Positions 7,776 through 15,120 of a stretch of 36,420 nt of DNA are shown in pieces. Made by a program: the position numbers and the translations under genes. Location of the stretch: assembly GCA_947589505.1 (NCBI GenBank), contig CANQCF010000014.1:1-36420 (forward strand), read 5' to 3'. Numbering within the stretch: the first letter of the stretch is position 1; each line of letters starts with the position of its first letter. The stretch is from an uncultured Acetatifactor sp. (GTDB lineage: Bacteria; Bacillota; Clostridia; Lachnospirales; Lachnospiraceae). The notes under the pieces were generated by a model. It did not search any database. It saw nothing but the letters and a program-made list of their open reading frames with translations, and had not been told where the DNA came from.

Positions 7776-8912
7776 ATGCCAAACGGCGTCGGACGGTGGA
7801 AAGAGACGCGGCTGGCATGGGATTTCGAAAGGCAGATGTGCAACCTTATGGATACAAAAATCGTCAGATTAAAAGAGGGGGATGCGGATGAGGAAGCGCT
7901 TCTGCAGGCCGGGGAAATCCTGAAGGCGGGGGGATTGGTGGCTTTCCCTACGGAGACGGTCTACGGGCTGGGCGGGGATGCGCTGAACCCGGATTCCTCC
8001 CGGAAGATCTACGCGGCAAAGGGCAGACCTTCGGACAATCCGCTGATCGTACATATCTGCAGGATGGAAGATCTGGAAAAAATAACGACATGCGTGTCGG
8101 AAAAGGCAAGGCGTCTGGCGGCGCGTTTCTGGCCGGGACCTCTCACCATGATCCTGCCCAAAAGCGGAATTGTCCCGAAGGAGACCACTGGCGGCCTGGA
8201 GACCGTTGCGGTGAGGATGCCCTCTCACCCGGCGGCGGCAAAGCTGATCGAATACGCGGGGGGATTTGTGGCGGCGCCCAGCGCGAACCTCTCCGGAAGG
8301 CCCAGTCCCACCCTGGCGAAGTATGTGATCGAAGACATGGACGGGAGGGTGGATATGATCCTGGACGGCGGCCAGGTTGGGATCGGACTGGAGTCCACCA
8401 TCGTGGATCTCACCGTGGATCCGCCCCAGATTCTGAGGCCGGGGTATATTACCGGGGAAATGCTGGAGAGCGTTCTTGGGGAGGTGGAGGAGGACGCCAC
8501 GCTCTTTTCCGTGCCGGAGGGACAGGCCCCCAGGGCGCCGGGAATGAAGTACCGGCATTATGCGCCCAAAGGGGATCTGGCAATCGTACAGGGAACAGAG
8601 GAAGAAGTGGTAAAATACATCAATTCGCAGACCGATCGGTACCGCCTTGCGGGGGAGAAGACCGGCGTGATCGCCGCCGCGGAGACGGCAGAACGCTACC
8701 GGGCGGATGTCGTGAAATCCGTCGGCGGCCGGGAGGATGAAGAGGCCATTGCGAGAAGTCTTTACGGGATCCTCCGGGAGTTTGATGAGGAGAATGTGAC
8801 AAAGATTTATTCGGAGAGCTTTGGGGAGGCAGCCGGGGACCGGAAAGGTCTTGGACAGGCCATTATGAACCGGCTCTTGAAGGCGGCAGGGCACCAGGTG
8901 GTCCGGGTATAG
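7776..8912 (+). CDS. ywlC: L-threonylcarbamoyladenylate synthase (Sua5/YwlC, TsaC2 type)
   Basis: The enzyme makes threonylcarbamoyl-AMP from threonine, bicarbonate and ATP, the first step of t6A37 tRNA modification. The 378-residue protein has the YrdC-type catalytic domain: GLVAFPTETVYGLGGDA, AAKGRPSDNPLIVHI, GPLTMILPK and APSANLSGRPSPT, roughly residues 45-230. A linker with APGMKYRHYAPKGDL leads to the C-terminal Sua5 domain (about 260-375). The start at 7776 has AAGGAGAT 6 bases upstream. An internal ATG at 7848 (MDTKIVRL) matches where many homologues begin but has a poor site. It leads a run of housekeeping genes with rpiB and a deaminase. Confidence 0.92.
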   Translation: MPNGVGRWKETRLAWDFERQMCNLMDTKIVRLKEGDADEEALLQAGEILKAGGLVAFPTETVYGLGGDALNPDSSRKIYAAKGRPSDNPLIVHICRMEDLEKITTCVSEKARRLAARFWPGPLTMILPKSGIVPKETTGGLETVAVRMPSHPAAAKLIEYAGGFVAAPSANLSGRPSPTLAKYVIEDMDGRVDMILDGGQVGIGLESTIVDLTVDPPQILRPGYITGEMLESVLGEVEEDATLFSVPEGQAPRAPGMKYRHYAPKGDLAIVQGTEEEVVKYINSQTDRYRLAGEKTGVIAAAETAERYRADVVKSVGGREDEEAIARSLYGILREFDEENVTKIYSESFGEAAGDRKGLGQAIMNRLLKAAGHQVVRV

Positions 8913-9011
8913 GCCCGGGAGGGACCGGAAAAAGATTAGAAAAGATCAGGACAACGGTTCTGAGACAATAAAGTATTAAAATTTGAAAAAGAGGGCTAGG
9001 AGGGAGAAGGT

Positions 9012-9455
9012 ATGATAGCAATCGGAAGCGACCACGGCGGATTTGATTTAAAGGAACAGGTAAAGCAGCATCTGCGGGATAAGGGGTATGAAGTGAAGGA
9101 TTTCGGGTGCTTCGACAAGTCCAGCGTGGACTACCCGGACTTCGGCATCGCGGCGGCCAGGGCTGTGGCAAACGGTGAGTGTGAAAAGGGGATCGTAGTG
9201 TGCACCACCGGCATCGGCATCAGCATCGCGGCAAACAAGGTCAAAGGGATCCGATGCGCGCTCTGTTCCGATACCCTTTCCGCAAAGATGACAAGACTGC
9301 ACAACGACGCGAACATGCTGGCTCTGGGAGGCGGTATGGTGGGCGTGAACCTGGGCCTGGACATCGTGGACACCTTTTTAGAGACGCCTTTCTCCGGGGA
9401 GGAGAAACACGCCCGGCGGATCCGCAAAATTGCTGAAGCGGAAGAACAGGAGTAG
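9012..9455 (+). CDS. rpiB: Ribose 5-phosphate isomerase B
   Basis: RpiB interconverts ribose 5-phosphate and ribulose 5-phosphate in the pentose phosphate pathway. The 147-residue protein shows the LacAB/RpiB landmarks: N-terminal AIGSDHGGFDLK, then SVDYPDFG, and VVCTTGIGISIAANKVKGIR with the catalytic cysteine and phosphate-binding loop. LHNDANMLALGGGMVG is also present, and the C-terminal HARRIRKI tail. The length is typical. The start has GGAGGGAGAAGG just upstream. It is followed after 12 bases by the deaminase gene, suggesting cotranscription. Confidence 0.95.
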   Translation: MIAIGSDHGGFDLKEQVKQHLRDKGYEVKDFGCFDKSSVDYPDFGIAAARAVANGECEKGIVVCTTGIGISIAANKVKGIRCALCSDTLSAKMTRLHNDANMLALGGGMVGVNLGLDIVDTFLETPFSGEEKHARRIRKIAEAEEQE

Positions 9456-9467
9456 GGAGAGCGGCGT

Positions 9468-9953
9468 ATGGGAGCGAAGAGAGAGGACTACATCAGCTGG
9501 GACGAGTATTTTATGGGCGTGGCGCAGCTTTCCGGCATGCGCTCCAAGGACCCCAACACCCAGGTAGGAGCCTGCATCGTCAGCCAGGACAATAAGATTC
9601 TGTCCATGGGTTACAATGGCTTTCCCTGCGGCTGTTCCGACGAGGATTTTCCCTGGGAGCGGGAGGGGGAGACGCTGGATACCAAGTATCCCTTTGTGAC
9701 TCACGGGGAGCTTAACGCAATCCTGAATTACCGGGGCGGTTCCCTGGAAGGGTCAAAGCTCTATGTCTGTCTATTCCCCTGCAACGAGTGCGCGAAGGCC
9801 ATTATCCAGGCGGGGATCCGCACGGTGGTCTACGACAGCGACAAGTATGAGGGAACCCCGGCAAACATAGCGGCGAAGCGCATGTTCGACGCGGCAGGGG
9901 TGGCATACATACCTTACAGCCGATCCGGCAGACAGATCCACATCAAGGTGTAA
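9468..9953 (+). CDS. Deoxycytidylate (dCMP) deaminase family protein
   Basis: Enzymes of this family deaminate dCMP to dUMP for thymidylate synthesis, using one zinc ion. The 161-residue protein shows SKDPNTQVGACIV and NKILSMGYNGFP. The zinc/catalytic motif appears as THGELNAIL, where the family usually has HAE, and the second motif is FPCNECAKAIIQAG. The His-Gly-Glu variant keeps both functional residues. The late-competence protein ComEB is a close relative, so the physiological role is not fixed by sequence alone. It is probably cotranscribed with rpiB. Confidence 0.9.
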   Translation: MGAKREDYISWDEYFMGVAQLSGMRSKDPNTQVGACIVSQDNKILSMGYNGFPCGCSDEDFPWEREGETLDTKYPFVTHGELNAILNYRGGSLEGSKLYVCLFPCNECAKAIIQAGIRTVVYDSDKYEGTPANIAAKRMFDAAGVAYIPYSRSGRQIHIKV

Positions 9954-10030
9954 AGTATAAAATATTGATTTAGAAAGCAACGGCAGCAGTGGAGCCGGAT
10001 GGATCACGGAAGACTTTTGGAGGAGAACGG

Positions 10031-11197
10031 ATGAAGAAGACCGGATGGGCAGCAGCCATTATAATCATTGCGCTGCTTTTGGGGGCGTGGCCCTCTTCTT
10101 TTGACGCGCCGAAAGTCTTGGCAAAGAGCACCCAGCAGCAGATCAAGGACAAGGAAGAGGAACATGAGAAGCTGGAGGAGGAGCTGAAAGACCAGCAGGG
10201 CAGTATAAACGGTATGAAGGGCGAGAAGAACTCCCTGCAGGAAGAACTGGAAGGCTTGAACAGTCAGCTGCAGGAAGTCAGCGATCACCTGGAGGAACTG
10301 GAGGCTCAGATTGTCGAAAAAACCGGGGAGATCCAACAGACCCAGCAGGAACTGGAGGAAGCCATTGACACGGAGGAATGGCAGTACGAATCCATGATGA
10401 TCCGCGTGCGGAAGATGTATGAGCGGGACGAGTCGGATTATGTCACTTCCCTGCTCCGGGCGGGGAGCCTCAGCAATCTTCTGAATCTGGCGACCTGGTT
10501 TGAAAAGGTAGAGGTTTACGACAAGGACAAACTGAAGGAGTATCAGGAGAATCGGCGCCTGATTGAAGAGGCGAAGGAAAGGCTGCAGCAGGAGAAGACG
10601 GAGCTGGACAATCTGAAGCTGGATGCAGAGACGGAGAAAAGCCGTGTGGCGGGACTGATCAGCCAGGTTTCCGTCCGGATCGCGGATTATGCGGATCAGA
10701 TCGAAGAGGCCGAGAAGAAAGCTCTGGAGTACGAGGAAAAACTTCGCCAGAATGAGGAAGACCAGAAAGTGCTTAAGAAAAAGCTGGAGGAGGAGATTCG
10801 TCTCTCCCAGCTGGCGGCCAATGCCGCCTGGAGAAGCCTTGGGGACGTCACTTTCGCGGACGGGGACAGAAAACTTTTGGCAAATATCATATACTGTGAG
10901 GCGGGATCGGAACCCTATGAGGGAAAGCTGGCCGTAGGGGCCGTGGTGATCAACCGGGTTTTGAGTTCCAAGTTTCCGGATACCGTGGTGGGCGTCGTCT
11001 ATCAGAGAGGACAGTTTTCTCCCGCCCAGAGCGGCAGACTGGAACTGGCCCTGGCGGCAGATCTTGCAAACGCGGACTGCTATAAGGCTGCCGATGAAGC
11101 TATGGCGGGCAAAAATAATATCGGAACCTGTGTCTTCTTTCGCACGCCCATCCCCGGACTGACCGGAATCCAGATCGGACATCATATCTTTTACTGA
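10031..11197 (+). CDS. Exported coiled-coil protein with C-terminal SleB-type cell wall hydrolase domain
   Basis: The start at 10031 follows GGAGGAGAACGG and gives 388 residues beginning MKKTGWAAAIIIIALLLG, a signal segment ending near VLAKS. Residues ~35-255 form long heptad-rich coiled coils like the N-terminal part of PcsB/CwlO-type proteins. The C-terminal ~120 residues match the SleB/CwlJ hydrolase family: LLANIIYCEAGSEPYEGKL (putative catalytic Glu290), AVGAVVINRVLSSKFPDTV and QFSPAQSG. Such enzymes are lytic transglycosylases, best known for spore cortex. Here the coiled coil suggests a regulated wall hydrolase used in growth or sporulation. It converges with the DUF402 gene, 7 bases away. 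Confidence 0.88.
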   Translation: MKKTGWAAAIIIIALLLGAWPSSFDAPKVLAKSTQQQIKDKEEEHEKLEEELKDQQGSINGMKGEKNSLQEELEGLNSQLQEVSDHLEELEAQIVEKTGEIQQTQQELEEAIDTEEWQYESMMIRVRKMYERDESDYVTSLLRAGSLSNLLNLATWFEKVEVYDKDKLKEYQENRRLIEEAKERLQQEKTELDNLKLDAETEKSRVAGLISQVSVRIADYADQIEEAEKKALEYEEKLRQNEEDQKVLKKKLEEEIRLSQLAANAAWRSLGDVTFADGDRKLLANIIYCEAGSEPYEGKLAVGAVVINRVLSSKFPDTVVGVVYQRGQFSPAQSGRLELALAADLANADCYKAADEAMAGKNNIGTCVFFRTPIPGLTGIQIGHHIFY

Positions 11198-11204
11198 CGC
11201 GGAA

Positions 11205-11684
11205 TTACAGGCTCAGCTGTTCCAGCGGACTCTGCAGCCGGTCGAATTTGTCGCGGTAGATCATGGTCAGAAGTTCGTTCAGCCTTCGGAGGCTGACGCT
11301 CAGCAATTCCGGTGTGATCAGCCCTTTATCCAGGGCATCCGCCAGCTCGTCCAGGTCCACAACCTTCACCCGGCCGTCGGGATAGACGATCACGTCCGCC
11401 AGGAGGTCTGTGACGATCAGGGCGTTTTCCTCTTCCTTTTTCTCAAAATCCACAATATCGCAGTACCAGTAGAGCAGAGAATTGTCGTGGCGGTAAAATT
11501 TGCTGATCTTAAATCCGTGCTGCAGAAAGTAGCAGGAGCAGCCGTGGGAAAATTCCTGCTTCGGATTGATGGTAGTCCAGGAAGTGACGATCGTTTCCTC
11601 ATCCATCTTTTCGATTTTATCCCCCTTCAGAAGCAGACACTCTGAAGGAATGATTCTTTTTCTATAAAGTTTCAGCGTATCCAT
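11205..11684 (-). CDS. DUF402 domain protein
   Basis: This 159-residue protein begins MDTLKLYRKRIIPSECLLLKG after an AGGGAGG site. It contains the DUF402 core: ISKFYRHDNSLLYWYCDIVDFE and ALIVTDLLADVIVYPDGRVKVVDLDEL, with acidic residues expected to bind metal. It ends with a helical tail rich in leucine. DUF402 proteins include nucleoside di/triphosphate phosphatases and RNA-associated proteins; the substrate here is unknown. The frame stays open upstream to 11996, but the promoter, the terminator and the recombination site lie in that stretch, so the extension is not used. Confidence 0.82.
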   Translation of the reverse strand: MDTLKLYRKRIIPSECLLLKGDKIEKMDEETIVTSWTTINPKQEFSHGCSCYFLQHGFKISKFYRHDNSLLYWYCDIVDFEKKEEENALIVTDLLADVIVYPDGRVKVVDLDELADALDKGLITPELLSVSLRRLNELLTMIYRDKFDRLQSPLEQLSL

Positions 11685-11724
11685 AGAAACCTCCCTGTAT
11701 ATGGCAGTCTTTTGTGATATATAA

Positions 11725-11753
11725 ATTGTAAGCTTAATAAGGTTCTTCGTCAA
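11725..11753 (-). promoter_or_regulatory. Promoter of the DUF402 gene
   Basis: Minus strand: TTGACG (11748-11753), a 17-base spacer and TACAAT (11725-11730), about 40 bases upstream of the ATG at 11684. Confidence 0.7.
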
Positions 11754-11769
11754 TGAAAAATTCTTTATT

Positions 11770-11807
11770 AAAGGCGCCTGCCGAAACAATGCGGCAAGCG
11801 CCTTTTT
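11770..11807. terminator. Hairpin terminator, possibly bidirectional
   Basis: AAAGGCGC (11770-11777) pairs with GCGCCTTT (11798-11805), with an inner TGCCG/CGGCA helix. TTTTT follows on the plus strand and a weaker TTTAATAAAG tract on the minus strand. It lies between the DUF402 promoter and the invertible segment, and would stop leftward transcripts from the invertible promoter. Confidence 0.65.
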
Positions 11808-11919
11808 ATCGCGGGAAATCGATCCCATGATTTTGATTCTGAAAGTTTCAAACAGAGAATTCCAAGCGAAAAACAGAACATATATAGTATCCGGATCTTC
11901 GGGGGAAAGAGTAATACGG

Positions 11920-11947
11920 TTTCGCAGAATAGATAATTCTGTGAAAT
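11920..11947 (+). repeat. Left inverted repeat / recombination site of the invertible segment
   Basis: This 28-bp site matches the inverse of 12975-13002 at 26 of 28 positions. The site is itself a dyad: arms TTTCGCAGAAT and ATTCTGTGAAA flank a 5-base spacer AGATA, as expected for two recombinase monomers. The outer 11-bp arms of both sites are identical, and the two mismatches fall in the inner arms. Confidence 0.85.
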
Positions 11948-11964
11948 CATTTTTAATATACATT

Positions 11965-11993
11965 ATATTATCTGATGACGAGAAAATTGTCAA
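11965..11993 (-). promoter_or_regulatory. Outward-facing promoter inside the invertible segment
   Basis: Minus strand: consensus TTGACA (11988-11993), a 17-base spacer and TAATAT (11965-11970); an overlapping TATAAT lies at 11962-11967. As read, it fires left across the left repeat toward the terminator at 11770-11807. After inversion it would fire right across 13002 toward the gene at 13182. Confidence 0.65.
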
Positions 11994-12029
11994 CATTATT
12001 GGAAAATTTTAAAAAGAGAGGTGCGAAAC

Positions 12030-12983
12030 ATGATCCTGAACCCTAAGCCCCGGACTGTCACATTTCAAACGCTCGCTGAACAATGGCTTTCTACAAAGAA
12101 AGCGAAAATCAAGATCTCTACACGTGAAAAATATCTTTCAGTCTACTGCAAACATATTGATCCGGTAATCGGCAGCATGAAAGCAGAGAAAATCACATCC
12201 GGCATTGTGAACAATCTTTTGCTGGATCTCTGTGAGAAGACAGAAATTTCCGGCAGCTTGTTCAATGTGATCCGGTACCTTATGAGCGCCATATTGAAAT
12301 ATGGGAAACAAGAGGGGTATTTTGCAAATGTGGAGATTACTGTGGAGCCCGCCCGCCTGCACAAAAATACAGTTCAGATCTTAACCGATACCCAGATAAA
12401 AACCATTGTAAAAGAGGTGGAAAATTCCTGCACGCCCACCAGCCTGGGAATTATTATTTCCTTATATACCGGCATGCGTCTGGGCGAAGTCTGCGCGTTG
12501 AAAAGAGAAAACGTAGATTTCGATAACGGAGTGATTCATGTGCATCAGACGGTTCAAAGACTTTCCGATCAGAGGGGAAAATCCGCACTGACGATAGGAG
12601 AGCCCAAGAGCAGAAGCTCTTTTCGGGAGATCCCTATGATCCCCCATCTTCTGAAAACTTTGAAAAAGTATGGCGTGAAGGAACTCTCCATTGAGAAATA
12701 TGTCTTAAATGGACGGGAGGCACCTTATGAACCCAGAACCCTGCAGTACGGTTTTTCGCGCTTTATCAGGCAGTGTGAATTTCAGGAACTGCACTATCAC
12801 TGCCTGAGACACACATTTGCCACCAAATGCATACGGGCCGGCATGGACATGAAGACATTGAGTGAAATACTGGGGCACGCAAATGCAGGGATTACCATGA
12901 ATATTTATGTACATTCGGATATGGAACAGAAAAAAAGACAGATGAAACTTTTCGAGCAGGATTTGTCAGAAAATATTTCGTAG
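12030..12983 (+). CDS. Tyrosine recombinase (phage integrase family), probable DNA invertase
   Basis: The 317-residue protein has an N-terminal SAM-like/core-binding domain (about residues 10-95: TFQTLAEQWLSTKKAKI, KYLSVYCKHIDPVIGSM). The C-terminal catalytic domain carries Arg150 (TGMRLGEV), His257-x-x-Arg260 (HCLRHTFA), His283 (LGHAN) and nucleophile Tyr293 (MNIYVH). All catalytic residues are present. The ATG at 12030 is preferred over the GTG at 12021 because AGAGAGG is correctly spaced before it. The gene fills the segment between two 28-bp inverted repeats, and the right repeat overlaps its stop codon. This arrangement, with no phage genes nearby, suggests site-specific inversion rather than prophage integration. 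A relic integrase is the alternative. Confidence 0.9.
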   Translation: MILNPKPRTVTFQTLAEQWLSTKKAKIKISTREKYLSVYCKHIDPVIGSMKAEKITSGIVNNLLLDLCEKTEISGSLFNVIRYLMSAILKYGKQEGYFANVEITVEPARLHKNTVQILTDTQIKTIVKEVENSCTPTSLGIIISLYTGMRLGEVCALKRENVDFDNGVIHVHQTVQRLSDQRGKSALTIGEPKSRSSFREIPMIPHLLKTLKKYGVKELSIEKYVLNGREAPYEPRTLQYGFSRFIRQCEFQELHYHCLRHTFATKCIRAGMDMKTLSEILGHANAGITMNIYVHSDMEQKKRQMKLFEQDLSENIS

Positions 12984-13002
12984 AATTATCTATTCTGCGA
13001 AA
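12975..13002 (-). repeat. Right inverted repeat / recombination site of the invertible segment
   Basis: Inverse of the left site at 26/28 positions. Inner arm TTTCGTAGAAT (12976-12986), spacer TATCT (12987-12991, inverse of AGATA), outer arm ATTCTGCGAAA (12992-13002). It overlaps the recombinase stop codon at 12981-12983. The inner arm would move with the gene on inversion, so the stop codon is preserved. Confidence 0.85.
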
Positions 13003-13181
13003 TGTTATAAATTATACGCAAATGACAGAACTTGTGGTTCTCAGTGCAGGACAGCCGTATGAGACGGACAATGGGCGGGTGTGTTTCCGGCACGCGAAAA
13101 TAGTGTATGCGGGTTTTGGAACGGCATACAGGATTGGGGAACCGCCGGGTTGAACTGGGGGCTGAAAAGACGAGGAAGCAG

Positions 13182-13529
13182 ATGAAGGAAAAATGTTTTA
13201 AGGTACTCGTCATCGTTGCAATGGCGTTATATTTGGCAGATAGGATGTCTGCACCTGTGATCGCTTACGCCTTCGGAGAGGGAATGGGACAGGCTTCGGA
13301 AAAAGCAGGCAGAAACAGTCTTCCGGAATCAGGGGAAACTATATTTTCGGAGGAAGAATATGGCTCAGAGAGTGGAAACACGGCGGTACAACAGTTCCGC
13401 ACTGTGGATCAGCAGGACATGACATCTGCAGAGGCATTTGCCAGAGAGACTTCTGGAATCGTGATCTGCGGTCTGCTCTGCGCGGTCAGTGGATTTTATA
13501 TCAGAAAAAAATCCAGCATGAAAAAGTGA
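13182..13529 (+). CDS. Small exported or membrane protein next to the invertible switch
   Basis: I do not recognise a family. The 115-residue protein has an N-terminal hydrophobic segment (CFKVLVIVAMALYLADRM) that can act as signal peptide or anchor. A polar acidic middle follows (EEEYGSESGNTAVQQ), then a C-terminal hydrophobic span (GIVICGLLCAVSGFYI) and a basic tail RKKSSMKK. That is the topology of a small surface-exposed membrane protein. The start at 13182 is chosen over the upstream in-frame ATG at 13107 because GAGGAA lies just before it and the signal segment begins there. It is the first gene to the right of the inverton, about 180 bases from the right repeat. Confidence 0.65.
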   Translation: MKEKCFKVLVIVAMALYLADRMSAPVIAYAFGEGMGQASEKAGRNSLPESGETIFSEEEYGSESGNTAVQQFRTVDQQDMTSAEAFARETSGIVICGLLCAVSGFYIRKKSSMKK

Positions 13530-13562
13530 GCACCAAATTTATCCAATACAATTCTCCTACAC

Positions 13563-13609
13563 GGGGGCGGCGTAAAACGGCGGAAGGTCTGCTGTGAAAC
13601 GCCGCTCCC
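13563..13609 (+). terminator. Inverted repeat, possible weak terminator
   Basis: GGGGGCGGCGT (13563-13573) pairs with ACGCCGCTCCC (13599-13609) with one G-U. No proper T run follows, so it may be a leaky terminator or processing site between the small membrane protein and the glycan operon. Confidence 0.4.
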
Positions 13610-13660
13610 GCTATTTGTCCGGATGCTATTCTGATATGTAAAGGAGTGTATTTGCCGAGG

Positions 13661-13689
13661 TTGCTTTTAAAGGAAAGATATGGTAGTAT
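13661..13689 (+). promoter_or_regulatory. Promoter of the surface-glycan operon
   Basis: TTGCTT (13661-13666), a 17-base spacer and TAGTAT (13684-13689), ending 34 bases before the GT2 start. Moderately good match by eye. Confidence 0.55.
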
Positions 13690-13723
13690 CTAAGGAGTGA
13701 CTTTAAGCCGGAGGTGGCGGAGA

Positions 13724-14410
13724 ATGACGGTGGGGCTGTGTCTGCTGACATGGAATGAGATCGAGGGATGCAAGCACGACGTGCCTTTGATCGACAGAAG
13801 CAAATTTGATCAGATCTACTGTATCGATGGAGGCAGTACGGACAAGACGGTGGAATATCTGCAGGAGCAGGGGATAGAGGTGTATCCCCAGACAGCAAAA
13901 GGGCTGAACCAGGCCTGCAAAGACGGCGCGGAGCACTGCAAATGTGATGCCTTTGTCTTTTTTCACCCGAAGGGCTCCATTCCCGTGGAGGATACCTACA
14001 AATTCCGGGCATACTATGAGCAGGGATATGAGTTTGTAGTGGGAAGCCGGATGATGAAGGAAAGCCGGAACGAAGAGGACGGCAAGCTTTTCAAGCCGAG
14101 AAAGTGGTTTGTCCTGGGCTTGGGACTTGCGGCAAAGATCCTCTTTAAGAGGGAGGGAAACACGATCTGGGATACTCTCCATGGATTTCGGGGTATGACG
14201 GTGGAAGCATTTAAAAAATGTGATATATCGGATATGAGCCCTTCCGTGGATATCGAGATGGTCTGCAGAAGCTATAAGCTGAAGCTGAAGAGAATCGAGT
14301 TTCCGACGACGGAGTCTCCCAGGATCGCCGGGGAGACGCATTTTAAGGCCTTTGCCACCGGGAAAAAGCTGCTTAGATATCTGGTGTGGGAGATAGGCAG
14401 AAAGGGTTAA
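13724..14410 (+). CDS. Family 2 glycosyltransferase (polyprenyl-phosphate sugar type)
   Basis: The 228-residue protein has a GT-A fold of the DPM1/ArnC-like group: TVGLCLLTWNEIEGC, YCIDGGSTDKTVEYL (nucleotide binding) and GLNQACKDGAEHCKCDAFVFF. FVVGSRMMKES and TLHGFRGMTVEAF follow. The usual metal-binding DxD position reads FFHPKGSIP, so the acidic pair is not in its usual form. No membrane span is visible. By family analogy it loads a sugar onto a lipid phosphate carrier; the sugar is unknown. The ATG at 13724 has GGAGGT 8 bases upstream. The next gene starts 3 bases after its stop. Confidence 0.85.
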   Translation: MTVGLCLLTWNEIEGCKHDVPLIDRSKFDQIYCIDGGSTDKTVEYLQEQGIEVYPQTAKGLNQACKDGAEHCKCDAFVFFHPKGSIPVEDTYKFRAYYEQGYEFVVGSRMMKESRNEEDGKLFKPRKWFVLGLGLAAKILFKREGNTIWDTLHGFRGMTVEAFKKCDISDMSPSVDIEMVCRSYKLKLKRIEFPTTESPRIAGETHFKAFATGKKLLRYLVWEIGRKG

Positions 14411-14412
14411 AC

Positions 14413-14772
14413 ATGATCGAGTCATTCCGAAAAAACAGGGTGGGGATTCTGCTGATGGTGTGTTCCAGCGTCTGCGTCTGCCTGGGACAGCTTCTCTGGA
14501 AACTGTCGGCGGAGGGTTCCTTCTTTTATCTGATCGCAGGGTTTGCCATATACGGTGTAGGTGCCCTGGCGATGATCGTGGCATATAAGTTCGGCAAGGT
14601 TTCCGTGCTGCAGCCTATTTTAAGCCTGAATTACATACTGAGTCTTGTGCTGGCGGCAACTGTCCTGAAGGAGACGATCACGCTGGTCAAGTGCATCGGA
14701 GTGCTGATCCTGCTTGCGGGAGTTATCCTGATCGCGGGAGGGGACGAGGTGACAGAAGATGCTTCCGTATAG
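14413..14772 (+). CDS. EamA/SMR-family small membrane protein, first of a pair
   Basis: This 119-residue protein has four predicted hydrophobic spans and the EamA/SMR-type sequence SVLQPILSLNYILSLVLAATVLKE. It resembles the small flippase subunits ArnE/ArnF and other half-size drug/metabolite transporters. It starts 3 bases after the GT2 gene and overlaps the next, similar gene by 14 bases. The two likely form a heterodimer. A role in flipping the GT2 lipid-linked product across the membrane is inferred from context. Confidence 0.8.
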   Translation: MIESFRKNRVGILLMVCSSVCVCLGQLLWKLSAEGSFFYLIAGFAIYGVGALAMIVAYKFGKVSVLQPILSLNYILSLVLAATVLKETITLVKCIGVLILLAGVILIAGGDEVTEDASV

Positions 14773-15112
14773 TTTTATTTTTCTGATGACGATTCTTGGA
14801 GCGGCGGCCAGTATGTTCTTAAAGGAAGCCTCCGGATCTCTGAAAGGGGATTCCGCCCTGAAGATTTTTTGCAATATGCTGAAAACGCCCAGTCTATACG
14901 CCGGGGGCATCCTGTATCTCATGGCGTCGCTGCTCAACATATATGTGTTAAGGCTCCTGGATTATTCCAGCGTCCTTCCCCTCTCAGCGTTTACCTATGT
15001 CTGGACTATGTTTTTAGCGAGGATCCGGTTCGGCGAGAAGCTGACAAAGAGAAAAATGGCGGGGGTATTTCTCGTGGTGATTGGAGCGGTACTGGTATCG
15101 CGTCCCTGTTAG
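14759..15112 (+). CDS. EamA/SMR-family small membrane protein, second of a pair
   Basis: This 117-residue protein has four hydrophobic spans and the same family signature as its neighbour (YSSVLPLSAFTYVWTMFLA, then RKMAGVFLVVIGAVLVS). Its overlap with the preceding gene and matching length suggest it is the partner subunit of a half-size transporter pair. The substrate is inferred to be a lipid-linked sugar. The next gene's GTG begins 8 bases after its stop. Confidence 0.8.
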   Translation: MLPYSFIFLMTILGAAASMFLKEASGSLKGDSALKIFCNMLKTPSLYAGGILYLMASLLNIYVLRLLDYSSVLPLSAFTYVWTMFLARIRFGEKLTKRKMAGVFLVVIGAVLVSRPC

Positions 15113-15120
15113 GAGTTCCG

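Noticed and set aside
11685-11996. Upstream extension of the DUF402 frame to 263 residues
   Set aside because: The extension crosses the gene's own promoter, a terminator hairpin and the left recombination site. The internal start at 11684 has a strong AGGGAGG site and the family-like N-terminus.
12030-12983. Prophage or integrative element
   Set aside because: Apart from the recombinase, no phage, plasmid or transfer genes are present. The flanking sites are inverted, not direct, which fits inversion rather than integration.
13022-13153. 43-codon frame right of the inverton (starts MTELVVLSAGQPYE)
   Set aside because: It looks protein-like but has no ribosome binding site. It might be a gene remnant or a leader peptide; not supported enough to call.
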